From positions 655,543 through 719,542 of the forward strand of contig NZ_JAJAVF010000002.1 of assembly GCF_020531845.1 (NCBI RefSeq): DNA of 64,000 nt, given 5' to 3'. Under the pieces are notes generated by a model. It was given only the letters and a program-made list of their open reading frames with translations. It was not told the origin of the DNA and ran no database searches. Positions 1 through 9,430 of this stretch are shown piece after piece; the stretch's first letter is position 1; each line of letters opens with the position of its first letter. The stretch is from Methylobacillus methanolivorans (lineage in GTDB: Bacteria > Pseudomonadota > Gammaproteobacteria > Burkholderiales > Methylophilaceae). The position numbers were made by a program, and so were the translations under genes.

Positions 1-2005
1 GCGTGGATTTGCCGAGCAATTTTGGCAAGTGGTGCTTGAGGATCTGCATCGCACCAAATGCCCAACGGAAGCGCTGTGATTTCAGCGCTTCAAAGTTGGC
101 GGGAGTAAGGCCGCGTCCAAAGACACGGTCAATATAACGCAGCTCGTAACCGCCTTCGAGCAAGCGCAAGCCTAGTTCGGTATCTTCGCAGATACACCAC
201 TCAGACCAGCCGCCGAGATCAACCAATGCTTTGCGACGCACCAAAGTCATGGTGCCGTGCTGTATGAGCGCATTGCGCTCATGGCGGTGATGCATGCCGA
301 TACGGAAGAAGCCTTCAAACTCCCAATTACTCATGCGACGGAAGAAGTTATTCTCAAATTCGCGGTGTGCCTGTGGTGCTTGCACTACCGCAACGCCTTG
401 ATCCGAAAAGTGAGGAATCAACACAGCCAGCCAGTCGCGCGTGACGACGTAATCGGCGTCTACTACACCAACGACCTCTGCTCTGGGATCGGTTTCCTGC
501 AAGGCAAAATTAAGCGCCCCAGCTTTGAAGCCCGGCCATTGTGGCAAGTGGTAGAACTTGAAGTTGTCGGGCAACTTGGCCATGTATTCTTCTACAGGCT
601 TCCACTTGCTTTCGTCCTTGGTGTTGTTGTCAATCACCAGCACTTCGTAATTGGTGTAGTCAAGCTCTACTAGGCTTTCTATGGTGGCAATCACCATTTC
701 CGGCGGTTCGTTGTAGCAAGCCAGATGAATAGATACAAAAGCCTCTTTTTCCGGTGGCACTGGTGCCGCAGGCTTGTAGGCGCGAATCCAGTAGCCCTTG
801 AACATGACCTCGCTGAACTCAACGGCATAGGTCATGAGTACGGCTGTGGTCATCAGCAGGGCAAGAATCAGCCCCACAAGGATGATCATGTCGCGCAATG
901 AATAATAGTAATCACCCGGCAGGTTCCAGGTTACAACCAAGACGGTAATACAGGCTTGCAGCAATACCGCCAGTGAGACCTGTGCGCCTGTACCCCAGCT
1001 ACGGAATCGTACTGCTAGGAACAATATCGGCAGGAAGGCTAGAATCGAACCCCAGAGTGCTTTGGAAACCCAGCGTAGATCTTTGGGCACTGCGCCGTGC
1101 AGGGAGTACTTTTCCTGGCGCTCAGCATCAAACATGCCCCAATATGCACCAGCCCAACCTTCGATCTTAACCTTCCATGGCTGATCAATCGCTTCCATCA
1201 GGTAGTAGTCGAAAGGCTCATGAGCGGTTTTGGCCAGGAATTCGCGCACAAACCGTGCCTGGTTGACGTTGGATGCAACCGAGGCATCAATGGTTGGCCC
1301 TTTGCTTGGCCAGCCGATTTCGCCAATCACGATCTTCTTGCGTGGATACTTGTCCAGCAACTCGTGATAGCGCTCAAGTGCGTAATCTACGGCCTTTTCG
1401 GCAGGTAGGCCTTCATGATAGGGAAGCAAGTGCACGGTGATGAAATCGACATGCTTGACCAATTGAGGGTAGCGTAGCCAGACATGCCAAGGCTCTGCCG
1501 TCGACACCGGTACGCGCGCTGTGCGCTTGGCTTCCTCAAGATAGGCAACCATTTCATCGGCTGTAAGGTCACCGCGCAAGATCGCTTCGTTACCAACGAT
1601 AATGCGCTCAATATTGGGATAGACCGCTGTCCTGGCCAGCAGGGCATCCAGTTCACGCTTGTTGTCATCGTGATCTGGCCCCAGCCAGGCGCCTGCGGTG
1701 ACTTTAAGACCAAGGCGGGCGGCCAAGGCGGTGGTTTCAGGGTTTTCCAAGGCGCCGTAGATACGGATGCGGTTGGTATATTTCTTCATCAGCTCCAGGT
1801 CTTTCAATATCTCAGCAGTGCTGGGATATTTACGTTCCTGTGGGCTTTGCCCAATCTGGTAGCCACTGTAAGCAAAGCCATTGACGATAGGGGGCGCATC
1901 AATCAATGGCAGTGCGCGATTGATGACTTCCCATATACCAAAATGCAGCAGTGTGACTGCCAAGGCAATAAAAAGGGCTTTGCTATATTTATTGATAAAT
2001 TTCAT
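1..2005 (-). CDS. GH17-GT2 fusion, beta-glucan synthase (NdvB-like), C-terminus cut off by window
   Basis: The protein starts with a membrane anchor, followed by a glycoside hydrolase family 17-like periplasmic domain. That domain has the family's two acid motifs, IVGNEAIL and IGEIGWPS. Two or three membrane segments come next, then a family 2 glycosyltransferase with the DNNTKD and VDADY (DxD) motifs and a RFRWAFGAMQ stretch typical of processive beta-glucan synthases. This matches NdvB-type cyclic beta-1,3-glucan synthases, which make osmoregulated or protective periplasmic glucans (known for the family; product here inferred). The start is an ATG with a weak ribosome site. The C-terminus lies outside the window. 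It is co-directional with the stand-alone GH17 gene upstream and probably in one operon. Confidence 0.85.
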   Translation of the reverse strand, partial: MKFINKYSKALFIALAVTLLHFGIWEVINRALPLIDAPPIVNGFAYSGYQIGQSPQERKYPSTAEILKDLELMKKYTNRIRIYGALENPETTALAARLGLKVTAGAWLGPDHDDNKRELDALLARTAVYPNIERIIVGNEAILRGDLTADEMVAYLEEAKRTARVPVSTAEPWHVWLRYPQLVKHVDFITVHLLPYHEGLPAEKAVDYALERYHELLDKYPRKKIVIGEIGWPSKGPTIDASVASNVNQARFVREFLAKTAHEPFDYYLMEAIDQPWKVKIEGWAGAYWGMFDAERQEKYSLHGAVPKDLRWVSKALWGSILAFLPILFLAVRFRSWGTGAQVSLAVLLQACITVLVVTWNLPGDYYYSLRDMIILVGLILALLMTTAVLMTYAVEFSEVMFKGYWIRAYKPAAPVPPEKEAFVSIHLACYNEPPEMVIATIESLVELDYTNYEVLVIDNNTKDESKWKPVEEYMAKLPDNFKFYHLPQWPGFKAGALNFALQETDPRAEVVGVVDADYVVTRDWLAVLIPHFSDQGVAVVQAPQAHREFENNFFRRMSNWEFEGFFRIGMHHRHERNALIQHGTMTLVRRKALVDLGGWSEWCICEDTELGLRLLEGGYELRYIDRVFGRGLTPANFEALKSQRFRWAFGAMQILKHHLPKLLGKST

Positions 2006-2047
2006 ATGCTTGTCTTTTATTTTTCACGGATGATGCCAGATGCCCCC

Positions 2048-3655
2048 TCAAACCCTGGCTCCCTTGCGTGGCCAACTTGCATAGGCCAGCAAGATGATCA
2101 CGCCTAGCCATAAGAGTGCATGTGTGTTCAACGGTTCCAATATCAAGCAAATCAGTGCCGTCACCAGGGCAACTATATTGAGTTTGCGATAGCGCCCGAA
2201 CGTAGTGCGATGCAGTAGCCCCAGCAAGCTGAAACCAATGGCATATTGCAATGCGGGCAGGGCATACAATGTCAGCGGGAAATTGCGATAACGGCCATCC
2301 ATCATGTAAATGACGTGCACAATCATGGGGTGTAGCTCAACATCACGCGGAATGAAGCTCATCTTGGGAATCAGGAGGAAGCTCGTGATCATGCCTGCCA
2401 GTACGAGGATAAACAGTAGGCTGTGTGTAAGCTTGTTTTGGCCGCGTGTAATCAATGATGGGATATTGAGCAGGGCAATGATGCCAACCAGGCTAATGCC
2501 GATCAAGACAGTCCACTCCGTTGTATCGCGGCAAGCGGCAATCAGGTATCCCCACTGCACATAAGCCGTAGCACCCGTCAGGGCACCCAGCGAGCCAGTC
2601 GCCAGCAAAGCCGGCAACCTGTTTTCCTTACGTGCCAAGGTGAGGATGATGAAAATGATCAGGCCTGCAAATCCCCAGATCAGCGGTTTGACGCCATCTT
2701 GGCGTTCAGCCACTGGACCCTTGAAGTCAAACTTGCTATTCAGCTTGGTATCGTACAGCCCCCAGTAACCACCAACCGTACCTTCAAGATCGCGCTTCCA
2801 GGGTTGGTCTATTGCTTCAATCAGGTTGTAGTGCCAACCTTTATTGTGAGCAACCTGGATAAACTGGCGCAAGTAGGATGCCTGATTGACTAGGCTGGGC
2901 ACAGAGGCATTGCGGTGCTTGCCGACAGAAGGCCAACCAGTTTCACCGATAAACAAAGGCTTGGTGAATGTGTGGCCCAGCTTATCCATGACATTTTCTG
3001 CATGCTGGATGGCATTGTCCACGCTTTGCGGATCATCTTCCCAGTAAGGCAGCACATGCACGGTAATATAGTCTACAGTTTGTTCGAGGCGAGGGTGCTT
3101 GAGCCAGAATTCCCATACATCGGCATAGGTGACGGGCACTTCAGTACGCTGTTGCGCCTCTTGCAGGTAGGCTAGCATGACTTCTTCTGTCTGTTCTTTG
3201 CGTAGCAGTACCTCATTGCCAATGATCAGCCCCTTGACCGTGTCGGGATAGCGGTTTGCCAGCTCAATCGCCCGCTCGAACTCCTTGTCGTTCTCAAGCT
3301 TGGTGTAGCCTATCCATGCGCCAAGCAAGACCTTCATTCCTAGCTTGGAGGCTACCTCGGGTACATAATCCAGCCCTTGATTGACCGAGTAGGTGCGAAC
3401 GCAATCAAAACGCTTGGAAAGCAGGCGCAAATCCTGCTCCACTCTGGATTTTTCCGCCACGGTTGTCGCAATGAAGGGCGTTTCGCCTTCGCCATAATAA
3501 GGTGCGTAGGAAACACAGTTAAGCTTCCCATTCGCAGGCAGCTCGGGTTCAGTGAGCGCCACTGGCTGGTTTTGTTGCCAGAACCAATGCGCGAGGAAAG
3601 CAATGAGTAGAAAATTGAAAATACTGTAACGCCACAAGGCCGCAGTTTTTAGCAT
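2048..3655 (-). CDS. membrane-anchored GH17 family glucanase/transglucosylase
   Basis: This 535-residue protein has an N-terminal membrane segment, a GH17-like domain (about residues 45-315) and a C-terminal half of six to seven predicted membrane helices. The proton-donor motif IIGNEVLL and the nucleophile motif IGETGWPS are both present, so catalysis is plausible. GH17 enzymes cleave or rearrange beta-1,3-glucans. Its position directly upstream of the GH17-GT2 fusion suggests that it remodels or branches the same periplasmic glucan. The membrane half is unassigned. Function is inferred from motifs and context. Confidence 0.8.
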   Translation of the reverse strand: MLKTAALWRYSIFNFLLIAFLAHWFWQQNQPVALTEPELPANGKLNCVSYAPYYGEGETPFIATTVAEKSRVEQDLRLLSKRFDCVRTYSVNQGLDYVPEVASKLGMKVLLGAWIGYTKLENDKEFERAIELANRYPDTVKGLIIGNEVLLRKEQTEEVMLAYLQEAQQRTEVPVTYADVWEFWLKHPRLEQTVDYITVHVLPYWEDDPQSVDNAIQHAENVMDKLGHTFTKPLFIGETGWPSVGKHRNASVPSLVNQASYLRQFIQVAHNKGWHYNLIEAIDQPWKRDLEGTVGGYWGLYDTKLNSKFDFKGPVAERQDGVKPLIWGFAGLIIFIILTLARKENRLPALLATGSLGALTGATAYVQWGYLIAACRDTTEWTVLIGISLVGIIALLNIPSLITRGQNKLTHSLLFILVLAGMITSFLLIPKMSFIPRDVELHPMIVHVIYMMDGRYRNFPLTLYALPALQYAIGFSLLGLLHRTTFGRYRKLNIVALVTALICLILEPLNTHALLWLGVIILLAYASWPRKGARV

Positions 3656-3890
3656 GGTTGAATTTTGAGAGTCTGTTGGTATTGTTGAGTGTCGCGAGAG
3701 TATTGTTTGATCAATGGTTTTGCGACGCAGCTATATTAAATCACCTCGTCCGCAAATACAAAAAATGCAGGGTGTTGAGAGAGGGCAATCTCGCTGGATA
3801 TCCCGCGAAATATTTGTGCAGGCTTGCAGAGATGACATATATACGCGTTACAATAGGCCGCTATTGCAACAATAATTCAGAGCCCTTCGG

Positions 3891-4415
3891 ATGAAAAAAG
3901 TAATCATCGTCTCTGCCATGCTGGCCTTTTCCAGTTTGGCGCAAGCAAAACCAGCCTTTACCGGCGTCAATTACACAGGACTTTATGAGTGCAAGGGTGA
4001 AAACTCCGCTATTGGCGCTTATGACCTAGTCGTTGCCTTGCGCCTTAATCGCGTCAGTAGCCATGGTAAGTTTGGTGCTTATTATTATGAAACTGAAACC
4101 GTGAATTCCACGGTTTACCATGGACAAGCCGTGGTTGTGGGCAATCGCATGGCGATTAGCTTCAATATTCGCGACAAGAAAAACAACGTCGATCATAGTA
4201 CAGGCCTTGCCACGATCAAGAAAGTTGGCAAGGACAGGTGGAGCTTCCGCAAGGAGTATTTCGAGCCCGATGACAGCGGCGGCAGCTATGGCACAGAAGA
4301 GTGCATCATGAAGGTGCTAAGCCCGGAAGAAAAACAGGCCCTGGAAAAGAAAAGCCAAGATAAGTCCCCACCCAAGCCAGCTGCAACCACACCCCGCAGC
4401 AGCAAGGCGCAATAA
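3891..4415 (+). CDS. hypothetical secreted protein
   Basis: This 174-residue protein has a clear Sec signal peptide (MKKVIIVSAMLAFSSLAQA). The mature domain contains two cysteines (YECKG and EECIM) that could form a disulfide, and the C-terminus is Lys/Pro/Ser-rich and probably disordered. I do not recognise a family. It is divergent from the GH17 gene, and the 235 bases between them hold no gene and presumably both promoters. It converges with the YdjC-like gene, with a hairpin (AGGCCC/GGGCCT) just after its stop that could terminate transcription. Confidence 0.7.
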   Translation: MKKVIIVSAMLAFSSLAQAKPAFTGVNYTGLYECKGENSAIGAYDLVVALRLNRVSSHGKFGAYYYETETVNSTVYHGQAVVVGNRMAISFNIRDKKNNVDHSTGLATIKKVGKDRWSFRKEYFEPDDSGGSYGTEECIMKVLSPEEKQALEKKSQDKSPPKPAATTPRSSKAQ

Positions 4416-4447
4416 ATAAAATCACAGGCCCTTTGGGGCCTGTTTTG

Positions 4448-5269
4448 TTATGCCTTGGCGAACAACTCACTGCCTTTTACCGGAATGATATTCAAGGCAG
4501 CCAAGCTCTCGTTAAAAGCATCACTTGCTAATACTTCATATTCAATTGGGCGGGCCTGGCCGATAGGGTCTGTCTGATCTGCACTCACTAGCCCAGGGTG
4601 GCACATGAGTGCGTATGGCTGACCTTTTGCATTGCCACTAGCAACTACTGCAAGCCATTGATTGAGTTGTTCAAGGTAGCTCTCGGCATTGCTGTTGAAG
4701 CCATACACCCCGAGCAAGGTACGCGTGGTAGAAAATCTGCGCTTTAATGCCAGCTTGCGCATCGTGCGGCTGCCTAATGCCGAGATGACAAGCCCCTTCA
4801 TGCCATCATGAGCAGGGTGTGAAATCCTGAGCCATGGTCGCTTGCCTGAATAGCGAGATTGCAGTTCGCTCAGCAAGGTATCCCGGATTTGCGGGAGCTG
4901 GTGTACATGCTGATGGCCATCAATATAATCGGGCGGACTACCGATTTCTTTCTCAAAAGCATCCAATTGCAATCTGATAGAAGCTTGTATTTGCTCCTGA
5001 TTTAGTTGTCTGAGCAGGCTGCGGATTACCAACTGCGGGTGTGGGAGTCTCAGCGGATAAGAGAATTGGGTGAAATCCAGGTGCAAGCCTATGTCTGCCT
5101 GTTGGCGGATATCTGGGCTAATCGCAGCTGCAGCCTCACGCCAATGCGGACTGAGGCTGAGGCAGGAAGTCGCGGTGAGGCGGCCCATGCGGATCAGCTT
5201 GAGAATGCCATGGTCAATGTCTACTGACTGAGCATAATCATCAGCACTGAGTATCAATGGAATGGCCAC
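4448..5269 (-). CDS. YdjC/ChbG/HpnK-family carbohydrate deacetylase
   Basis: This 273-residue protein belongs to the YdjC-like deacetylases, which are metal-dependent and act on N-acetylated sugars. LILSADDYAQS carries the metal-binding aspartates near the N-terminus, GLHLDFT and IDGHQHVHQLP carry the histidines, and MCHPG lies near the C-terminus. The start codon is GTG, directly after the stop of gtrA. It is the last gene of a lipid-linked sugar operon (GT39, GT2, GtrA), so a polyprenyl- or lipid-linked N-acetyl sugar is the likely substrate. HpnK of hopanoid clusters is a relative, but no hopanoid genes are visible here. Confidence 0.82.
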   Translation of the reverse strand: MAIPLILSADDYAQSVDIDHGILKLIRMGRLTATSCLSLSPHWREAAAAISPDIRQQADIGLHLDFTQFSYPLRLPHPQLVIRSLLRQLNQEQIQASIRLQLDAFEKEIGSPPDYIDGHQHVHQLPQIRDTLLSELQSRYSGKRPWLRISHPAHDGMKGLVISALGSRTMRKLALKRRFSTTRTLLGVYGFNSNAESYLEQLNQWLAVVASGNAKGQPYALMCHPGLVSADQTDPIGQARPIEYEVLASDAFNESLAALNIIPVKGSELFAKA

Positions 5270-5270
5270 C

Positions 5271-5666
5271 TTAAACTCCTTGTTTGAAGGCCCAGAAACG
5301 GCTGAGTAGATAGGTCGATACTGCCACGATAACCATGACGATTGCTAGAGCAAGCCAGAATGGTAATGGCGTGAATTGCAACAAGCTCAGCAAGAGGACT
5401 TGATTGCCAATAAAACCAATACAAGCCACCAGCAGAAAGCGGGGCAGAGCATGTCTATGCAGTTGTCGACTACCGGCAAAGGACAAGGTGTGATGCCCGA
5501 TATAGCTCACCGGAAAAGCTAACAGGAACGCAAAGAAGTTGGCATTACCGGGGCTTATTTGCAAGCAACTTTCAAAAAAAATGGCGCTGACATAATGGAC
5601 TAAGGCGGCCACGGCTCCGACGATGGTAAACCAGGATACCGAGCGTGCATGTGAGGCCGCACTCAT
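5271..5666 (-). CDS. GtrA-family membrane protein (putative polyprenyl-P-sugar flippase)
   Basis: This 131-residue protein has four predicted membrane helices with the GtrA pattern (FTIVGAVAALVHY near the start, RFWAFK at the end). GtrA proteins are thought to translocate undecaprenyl-phosphate-linked glucose or similar sugars across the inner membrane. Its start overlaps the stop of the upstream GT2 gene (ATGA), indicating translational coupling. The GT2-GtrA pairing is the classic GtrB-GtrA arrangement. Confidence 0.88.
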   Translation of the reverse strand: MSAASHARSVSWFTIVGAVAALVHYVSAIFFESCLQISPGNANFFAFLLAFPVSYIGHHTLSFAGSRQLHRHALPRFLLVACIGFIGNQVLLLSLLQFTPLPFWLALAIVMVIVAVSTYLLSRFWAFKQGV

Positions 5667-6634
5667 GCCTGTGACTGTTCCTCAGGTTGGGGAGGGGCAA
5701 CTTCGGCAACGATATAGGTCGGGCGGCCCTTTACTTCATCATAAATACGCGCGATATATTCACCGAGAATACCAATAAACAGGAGTTGTACGCCGGAAAA
5801 GAACATCAGGCTGGCAACGACGGTAGGCCAGCCCGGGATGGACTCATGGAAGAACATTTTTTCCAGGATCACCCAGATACCGTAGACGAAAGCCAGCAAT
5901 GCCAGCAGGCCACCTACGGCGCTAGCCAGGCGTAATGGGATGACGGAAAAACTAGTGATGCCTGTCCAGGCCAGCTGCATGAGCTTGAGACGGGAGAAAG
6001 TGCTCACGCCATGGCTGCGAGGTAGCGGGGTATAGGGAATGCCGATGGATTTGTAACCCACCCAGGCGTACATGCCCTTCATGAAGCGGTTACGCTCAGG
6101 TAGTTTACGCAAGGCATCCACGACATTGCGGTTCATAAGGCGAAAATCACCGGCATCACGCGGAATGCTGATACGCTCTCCTAGGGTCATGATGCCGTAA
6201 AAAACGCGTGACCCCCATAGCTTGAAGTGCGATTCAACTTTGCGATCCTGGCGCACGGCGTAGACCATGTCATATCCCTCGCGCCACTTGTCCAGCATGT
6301 CGTTGATCAAGGCAGAGGAGTGCTGGCCATCTGCATCCATGCAGATCACGATATCGCCACTGGCATATTCCAGCCCTGCGCTAATCGCGTACTCCTTGCC
6401 AAAATTGCGTGAAAAACGAATCAGTGTCGTACGCAAATAAGCAGGCAGCACCTTGATAATGTCGGCGGTTTGGTCACGGCTACCGTCGTCAATGACGACG
6501 ATATCCCAATGCGGACTCAACGTGGCAAGCTGGTTGGCAATGTTTTCCACGGTTGATGTAATCGCAGCTGCTTCGTTGTAAGCAGGAATGATTACGCTGA
6601 TATGTGGGTTGGATTGGCTACGATCTGTTGTCAT
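5663..6634 (-). CDS. GtrB/DPM1-like family 2 glycosyltransferase
   Basis: The N-terminal GT-A domain has SVIIPAYNE, VIDDGSRD and the MDADGQH metal motif. Two C-terminal membrane helices follow and the protein ends in GILGEYIARIYDEVKGRP, characteristic of GtrB/ArnC/DPM1-like enzymes that load a sugar onto a polyprenyl phosphate. I chose the internal ATG (323 residues) because it follows a GAGGG site; an in-frame ATG 27 bases upstream lacks one. It overlaps gtrA by four bases and follows the GT39 gene. Confidence 0.87.
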   Translation of the reverse strand: MTTDRSQSNPHISVIIPAYNEAAAITSTVENIANQLATLSPHWDIVVIDDGSRDQTADIIKVLPAYLRTTLIRFSRNFGKEYAISAGLEYASGDIVICMDADGQHSSALINDMLDKWREGYDMVYAVRQDRKVESHFKLWGSRVFYGIMTLGERISIPRDAGDFRLMNRNVVDALRKLPERNRFMKGMYAWVGYKSIGIPYTPLPRSHGVSTFSRLKLMQLAWTGITSFSVIPLRLASAVGGLLALLAFVYGIWVILEKMFFHESIPGWPTVVASLMFFSGVQLLFIGILGEYIARIYDEVKGRPTYIVAEVAPPQPEEQSQA

Positions 6635-6669
6635 CAATACGCCCTCGCGTCTGAACGGCATTTTTGAGT

Positions 6670-8283
6670 TTAATGGGCGCTACCCGGGATGCGCGGTTTA
6701 CGCTGGTGAGCCAGCAATTGGCGCCGGTCTTTAACCACTGCCAGCACTACTCCCATGCGCTCCACTTCACCAATTGTCGTGCCTTTCATGACATCATCAC
6801 AGCCCATATTGGTGGTGGAAAGGTAAAAGTCGGCTGCTTCCCAGTTCTTGGTCACGGTGAAACGGTTGTCAAGGTATGCTGTCCCTTGAATGTTCTCGGC
6901 ACACACAGCCACCAAGTACGGCACAATCTCACCATTAGCATCGCGTCTAGGCTTGCTGGAGATTTCCTCCTCCAAGATGTCTGCGGCCTCACGCAGGCTG
7001 CTGGACCAATAATCGCCTTCCCATTCCTCCTCAGCCTCGGCCATGGAGCCGGCAAGATTGTTGTAGTAGATATATTCGTAAGGATGTAAGCGCCAAAGCG
7101 TGGCAAGCGTCAAAAGGCATAATGCGGCACAACCTACGGTGAGCCCTTTGCGCAGGCGGGGGAAACTATGCAATGCATCCCAGCTCAAGGAAAGCCCCAG
7201 GCCTGCCAATACAGCAATCGGCGGTACAACAAAAGTGAAGTGACGGATGCCATTGTATAAAGCAGGCTTATCAATTACGTTGAAGGCGATCGGGAACACG
7301 GCAGCAATGATCAGCGCCAGCCAAGGCAAGAACTTATCCTGGTGAGTAGATAGCTTGTGCAAGCGAGTCGCGGCAATCAAGACCAGGCCGAGCAATCCCA
7401 GCAGGAAGATTTCCGGCAAGCGAACGAGGAGGTAGGCAGGTAAGTAATAGCGAGGCACATCGCCGATGGGCATGACCCGGCCATCCATGATGGTGAGCAT
7501 ACTGAATGCAAAGTGTGAGAAAGACTTGGCTGCCAGCAGCGGATTCTCAGGTGACATCACACCCCATGGCCAGAAAATAGCCATCAGGATAAAAGCAACA
7601 ATACCTGCCGGAATCAGGTGAATGACGCTATTCAGCCAATAGCGCAGGCGCGCTTGCCAGCCTTTTACCTGGATAAGCCCTGCGAGGCCCAGTAACAAGA
7701 ATAAGTAGATGACGGCAAAAGCACCACCAATACGTAATCCCAGCGCACAACCTACCGCAACGCCCAGCTTGATTGTCAGCTTGAGCGGTGGGTGCGGCAG
7801 CTTTTCCATGATCAGCATCGTGTAATACAAAGCCCAGGCCATACACGTAGCAAAAGGGACATCCTTGGTGTGTGTGAACATGGCGCCAGACCAGGCACCA
7901 GTGATGGCAAGCAATAAAACCGTGAAGAACCCTGCACGCTCCCCCCTCAGGCGCCGTGCAATCTTGTAGGAAGCGATAATCCCAGCCAACCCGAACAAGG
8001 CGGATAGCAGGTGACGCATATCCCAGACCCAGATAGGCAATATGCGCTCAAGCAGCGCAGCAATCAGGTCGAACAGGCCACCGTAAAGGAAGAGGTTGCG
8101 GTATTCGAATGCAGAGTGATCTGTGAAGCCAGAGCTATAAAAATCCAGCAGCAAGCGGCCATAGATATGCTGTACTTCCTCATCGTTGCTAATGCCATAC
8201 TGGAAGAAGGTAAAGGCAATAAAAAGGCCCAGGGCTGCAAACAGCGCTAGGCTCAAACGGCGAAACACGGATGGCGTGAACAT
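6670..8283 (-). CDS. GT39/PMT-like membrane glycosyltransferase
   Basis: This multi-helix membrane protein (537 residues from the chosen start) has the GT39 acidic loop motif SNDEEVQH after the first helix and HTKDVPF in a later loop, as in ArnT/PMT enzymes that use polyprenyl-phosphate sugars as donors. It probably uses the lipid-linked sugar made by the neighbouring GtrB-like enzyme; the acceptor is unknown. An in-frame ATG at 8379 would overlap queG. I prefer the start at 8283 because the intervening AT-rich stretch has a TATAAT box and the hydrophobic region begins just after. Confidence 0.8.
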   Translation of the reverse strand: MFTPSVFRRLSLALFAALGLFIAFTFFQYGISNDEEVQHIYGRLLLDFYSSGFTDHSAFEYRNLFLYGGLFDLIAALLERILPIWVWDMRHLLSALFGLAGIIASYKIARRLRGERAGFFTVLLLAITGAWSGAMFTHTKDVPFATCMAWALYYTMLIMEKLPHPPLKLTIKLGVAVGCALGLRIGGAFAVIYLFLLLGLAGLIQVKGWQARLRYWLNSVIHLIPAGIVAFILMAIFWPWGVMSPENPLLAAKSFSHFAFSMLTIMDGRVMPIGDVPRYYLPAYLLVRLPEIFLLGLLGLVLIAATRLHKLSTHQDKFLPWLALIIAAVFPIAFNVIDKPALYNGIRHFTFVVPPIAVLAGLGLSLSWDALHSFPRLRKGLTVGCAALCLLTLATLWRLHPYEYIYYNNLAGSMAEAEEEWEGDYWSSSLREAADILEEEISSKPRRDANGEIVPYLVAVCAENIQGTAYLDNRFTVTKNWEAADFYLSTTNMGCDDVMKGTTIGEVERMGVVLAVVKDRRQLLAHQRKPRIPGSAH

Positions 8284-8314
8284 GTGCCGATCTTTATTCA
8301 AATTTGGAGCGGCG

Positions 8315-8320
8315 ATTATA
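8315..8320 (-). promoter_or_regulatory. candidate -10 box for the GT39-GT2-gtrA-ydjC operon
   Basis: A perfect TATAAT on the minus strand lies about 30 bases before the preferred start of the GT39 gene, in a short AT-rich spacer after queG. No strong -35 is obvious. This is sequence reading only. Confidence 0.4.
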
Positions 8321-8362
8321 CAATCGGGCCAGATTTTTTTAATACGGTTGAATAAATAATTT

Positions 8363-9430
8363 TCATCGTTGTTTTGCATGTTGATTCAATGCCCATATCA
8401 CGTGTTCACGAACCAGTTCAGAAGGATCATTGCGCCGGCATTCCAAAGCCTGGATCACCTCGGGAGAGGTGGCTGCATTACCCAGCCCCACCGCGATATT
8501 GCGCAACCATTGTGCATAACCGATACGGTAGATGGCACTGCCTGCCATTTTTTCCATAAAGGTCTTTTCGTCCCACTGAAACAACTCGACCAGGCTAATG
8601 TTATCCAGGCCGTGGCGTACCTGGAAATCAGCTTGTTGCGTCAGTTGCGCAAAACGATTCCACGGGCAAGCCAGTTGACAATCATCACAACCATAGACAC
8701 GGTTGCCAATCAGTGGTCTCAATGATTCGGGAATACTCTCCTTGAGCTCGATCGTGAGATAAGAGATACAACGCCTGGCATCTACTTTATACGGCTCGAT
8801 AATCGCTTGTGTCGGGCAAACATCAATACAGGCCGTGCATTTGCCGCAATGTCCCGAGGTGGGCTCATCTACAGGCAGTGGCAAGTCAGTATAGATTTCG
8901 CCAAGGAAAAACCAGGAGCCTGCGTTCCTTGATAGTAATAATGTGTGTTTGCCGCGCCAGCCCAGGCCCGCTTTCTGCGCCAGCTCAACCTCAAGCACGG
9001 GAGCGCTGTCGGTAAATACGCGATAACCGAATTCGCCAACTTGTTGCGCGATTTTGTCGCTTAGTTGTTGCAGGCGGTTGCGCAACACCTTGTGATAGTC
9101 GCGCCCCAAGGCATAGCGCGAAATAAACGCAAGATCAGATTGCTGCATCACCTCTTCACTATCACGCGCTGCAGGCGCCATGTAATCCATGCGAGCAGAA
9201 ATGATGCGAATGGTGCCGGGCACCAATTCCGCAGGGCGTGTGCGTTTCTCGCCATGTTTTGCCATATAATCCATGGCACCATGAAAACCTTGCGCAATCC
9301 ATTCCTGGTGGCGTGGTTCGGCAGCCGAGAGGTCTGTATCGGTGATACCGACCTGGCCGAAGCCCAGCTCCAGCCCCCAGCGCTTGATATCCGCTGCGAG
9401 AGTTTCCAAGTTGTTTAAAGTTTGAGGCAT
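8363..9430 (-). CDS. queG: epoxyqueuosine reductase QueG
   Basis: This is the cobalamin-dependent iron-sulfur enzyme that reduces epoxyqueuosine to queuosine in tRNA. The N-terminus (KRWGLELGFGQVGITDTDL) is nearly that of known QueG. Two [4Fe-4S] clusters are marked by CGKCTACIDVCP and CDDCQLACPW, and a HEAT-like C-terminal region follows. The start at MPQTLNN is chosen by family alignment; the frame stays open another 55 codons upstream but would run through tsaE. Length is 355 residues, normal for the family. The start codon abuts the tsaE start codon on the other strand. Confidence 0.95.
   Translation of the reverse strand: MPQTLNNLETLAADIKRWGLELGFGQVGITDTDLSAAEPRHQEWIAQGFHGAMDYMAKHGEKRTRPAELVPGTIRIISARMDYMAPAARDSEEVMQQSDLAFISRYALGRDYHKVLRNRLQQLSDKIAQQVGEFGYRVFTDSAPVLEVELAQKAGLGWRGKHTLLLSRNAGSWFFLGEIYTDLPLPVDEPTSGHCGKCTACIDVCPTQAIIEPYKVDARRCISYLTIELKESIPESLRPLIGNRVYGCDDCQLACPWNRFAQLTQQADFQVRHGLDNISLVELFQWDEKTFMEKMAGSAIYRIGYAQWLRNIAVGLGNAATSPEVIQALECRRNDPSELVREHVIWALNQHAKQR

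Noticed and set aside
1484..2107. 207-codon plus-strand open frame at the left end
   Set aside because: It lies opposite the GH17 domain of the glucan synthase gene, whose motifs are intact.
3658..3894. 78-codon frame before the secreted hypothetical protein
   Set aside because: No ribosome site, no recognisable features, and it fills a divergent promoter region.
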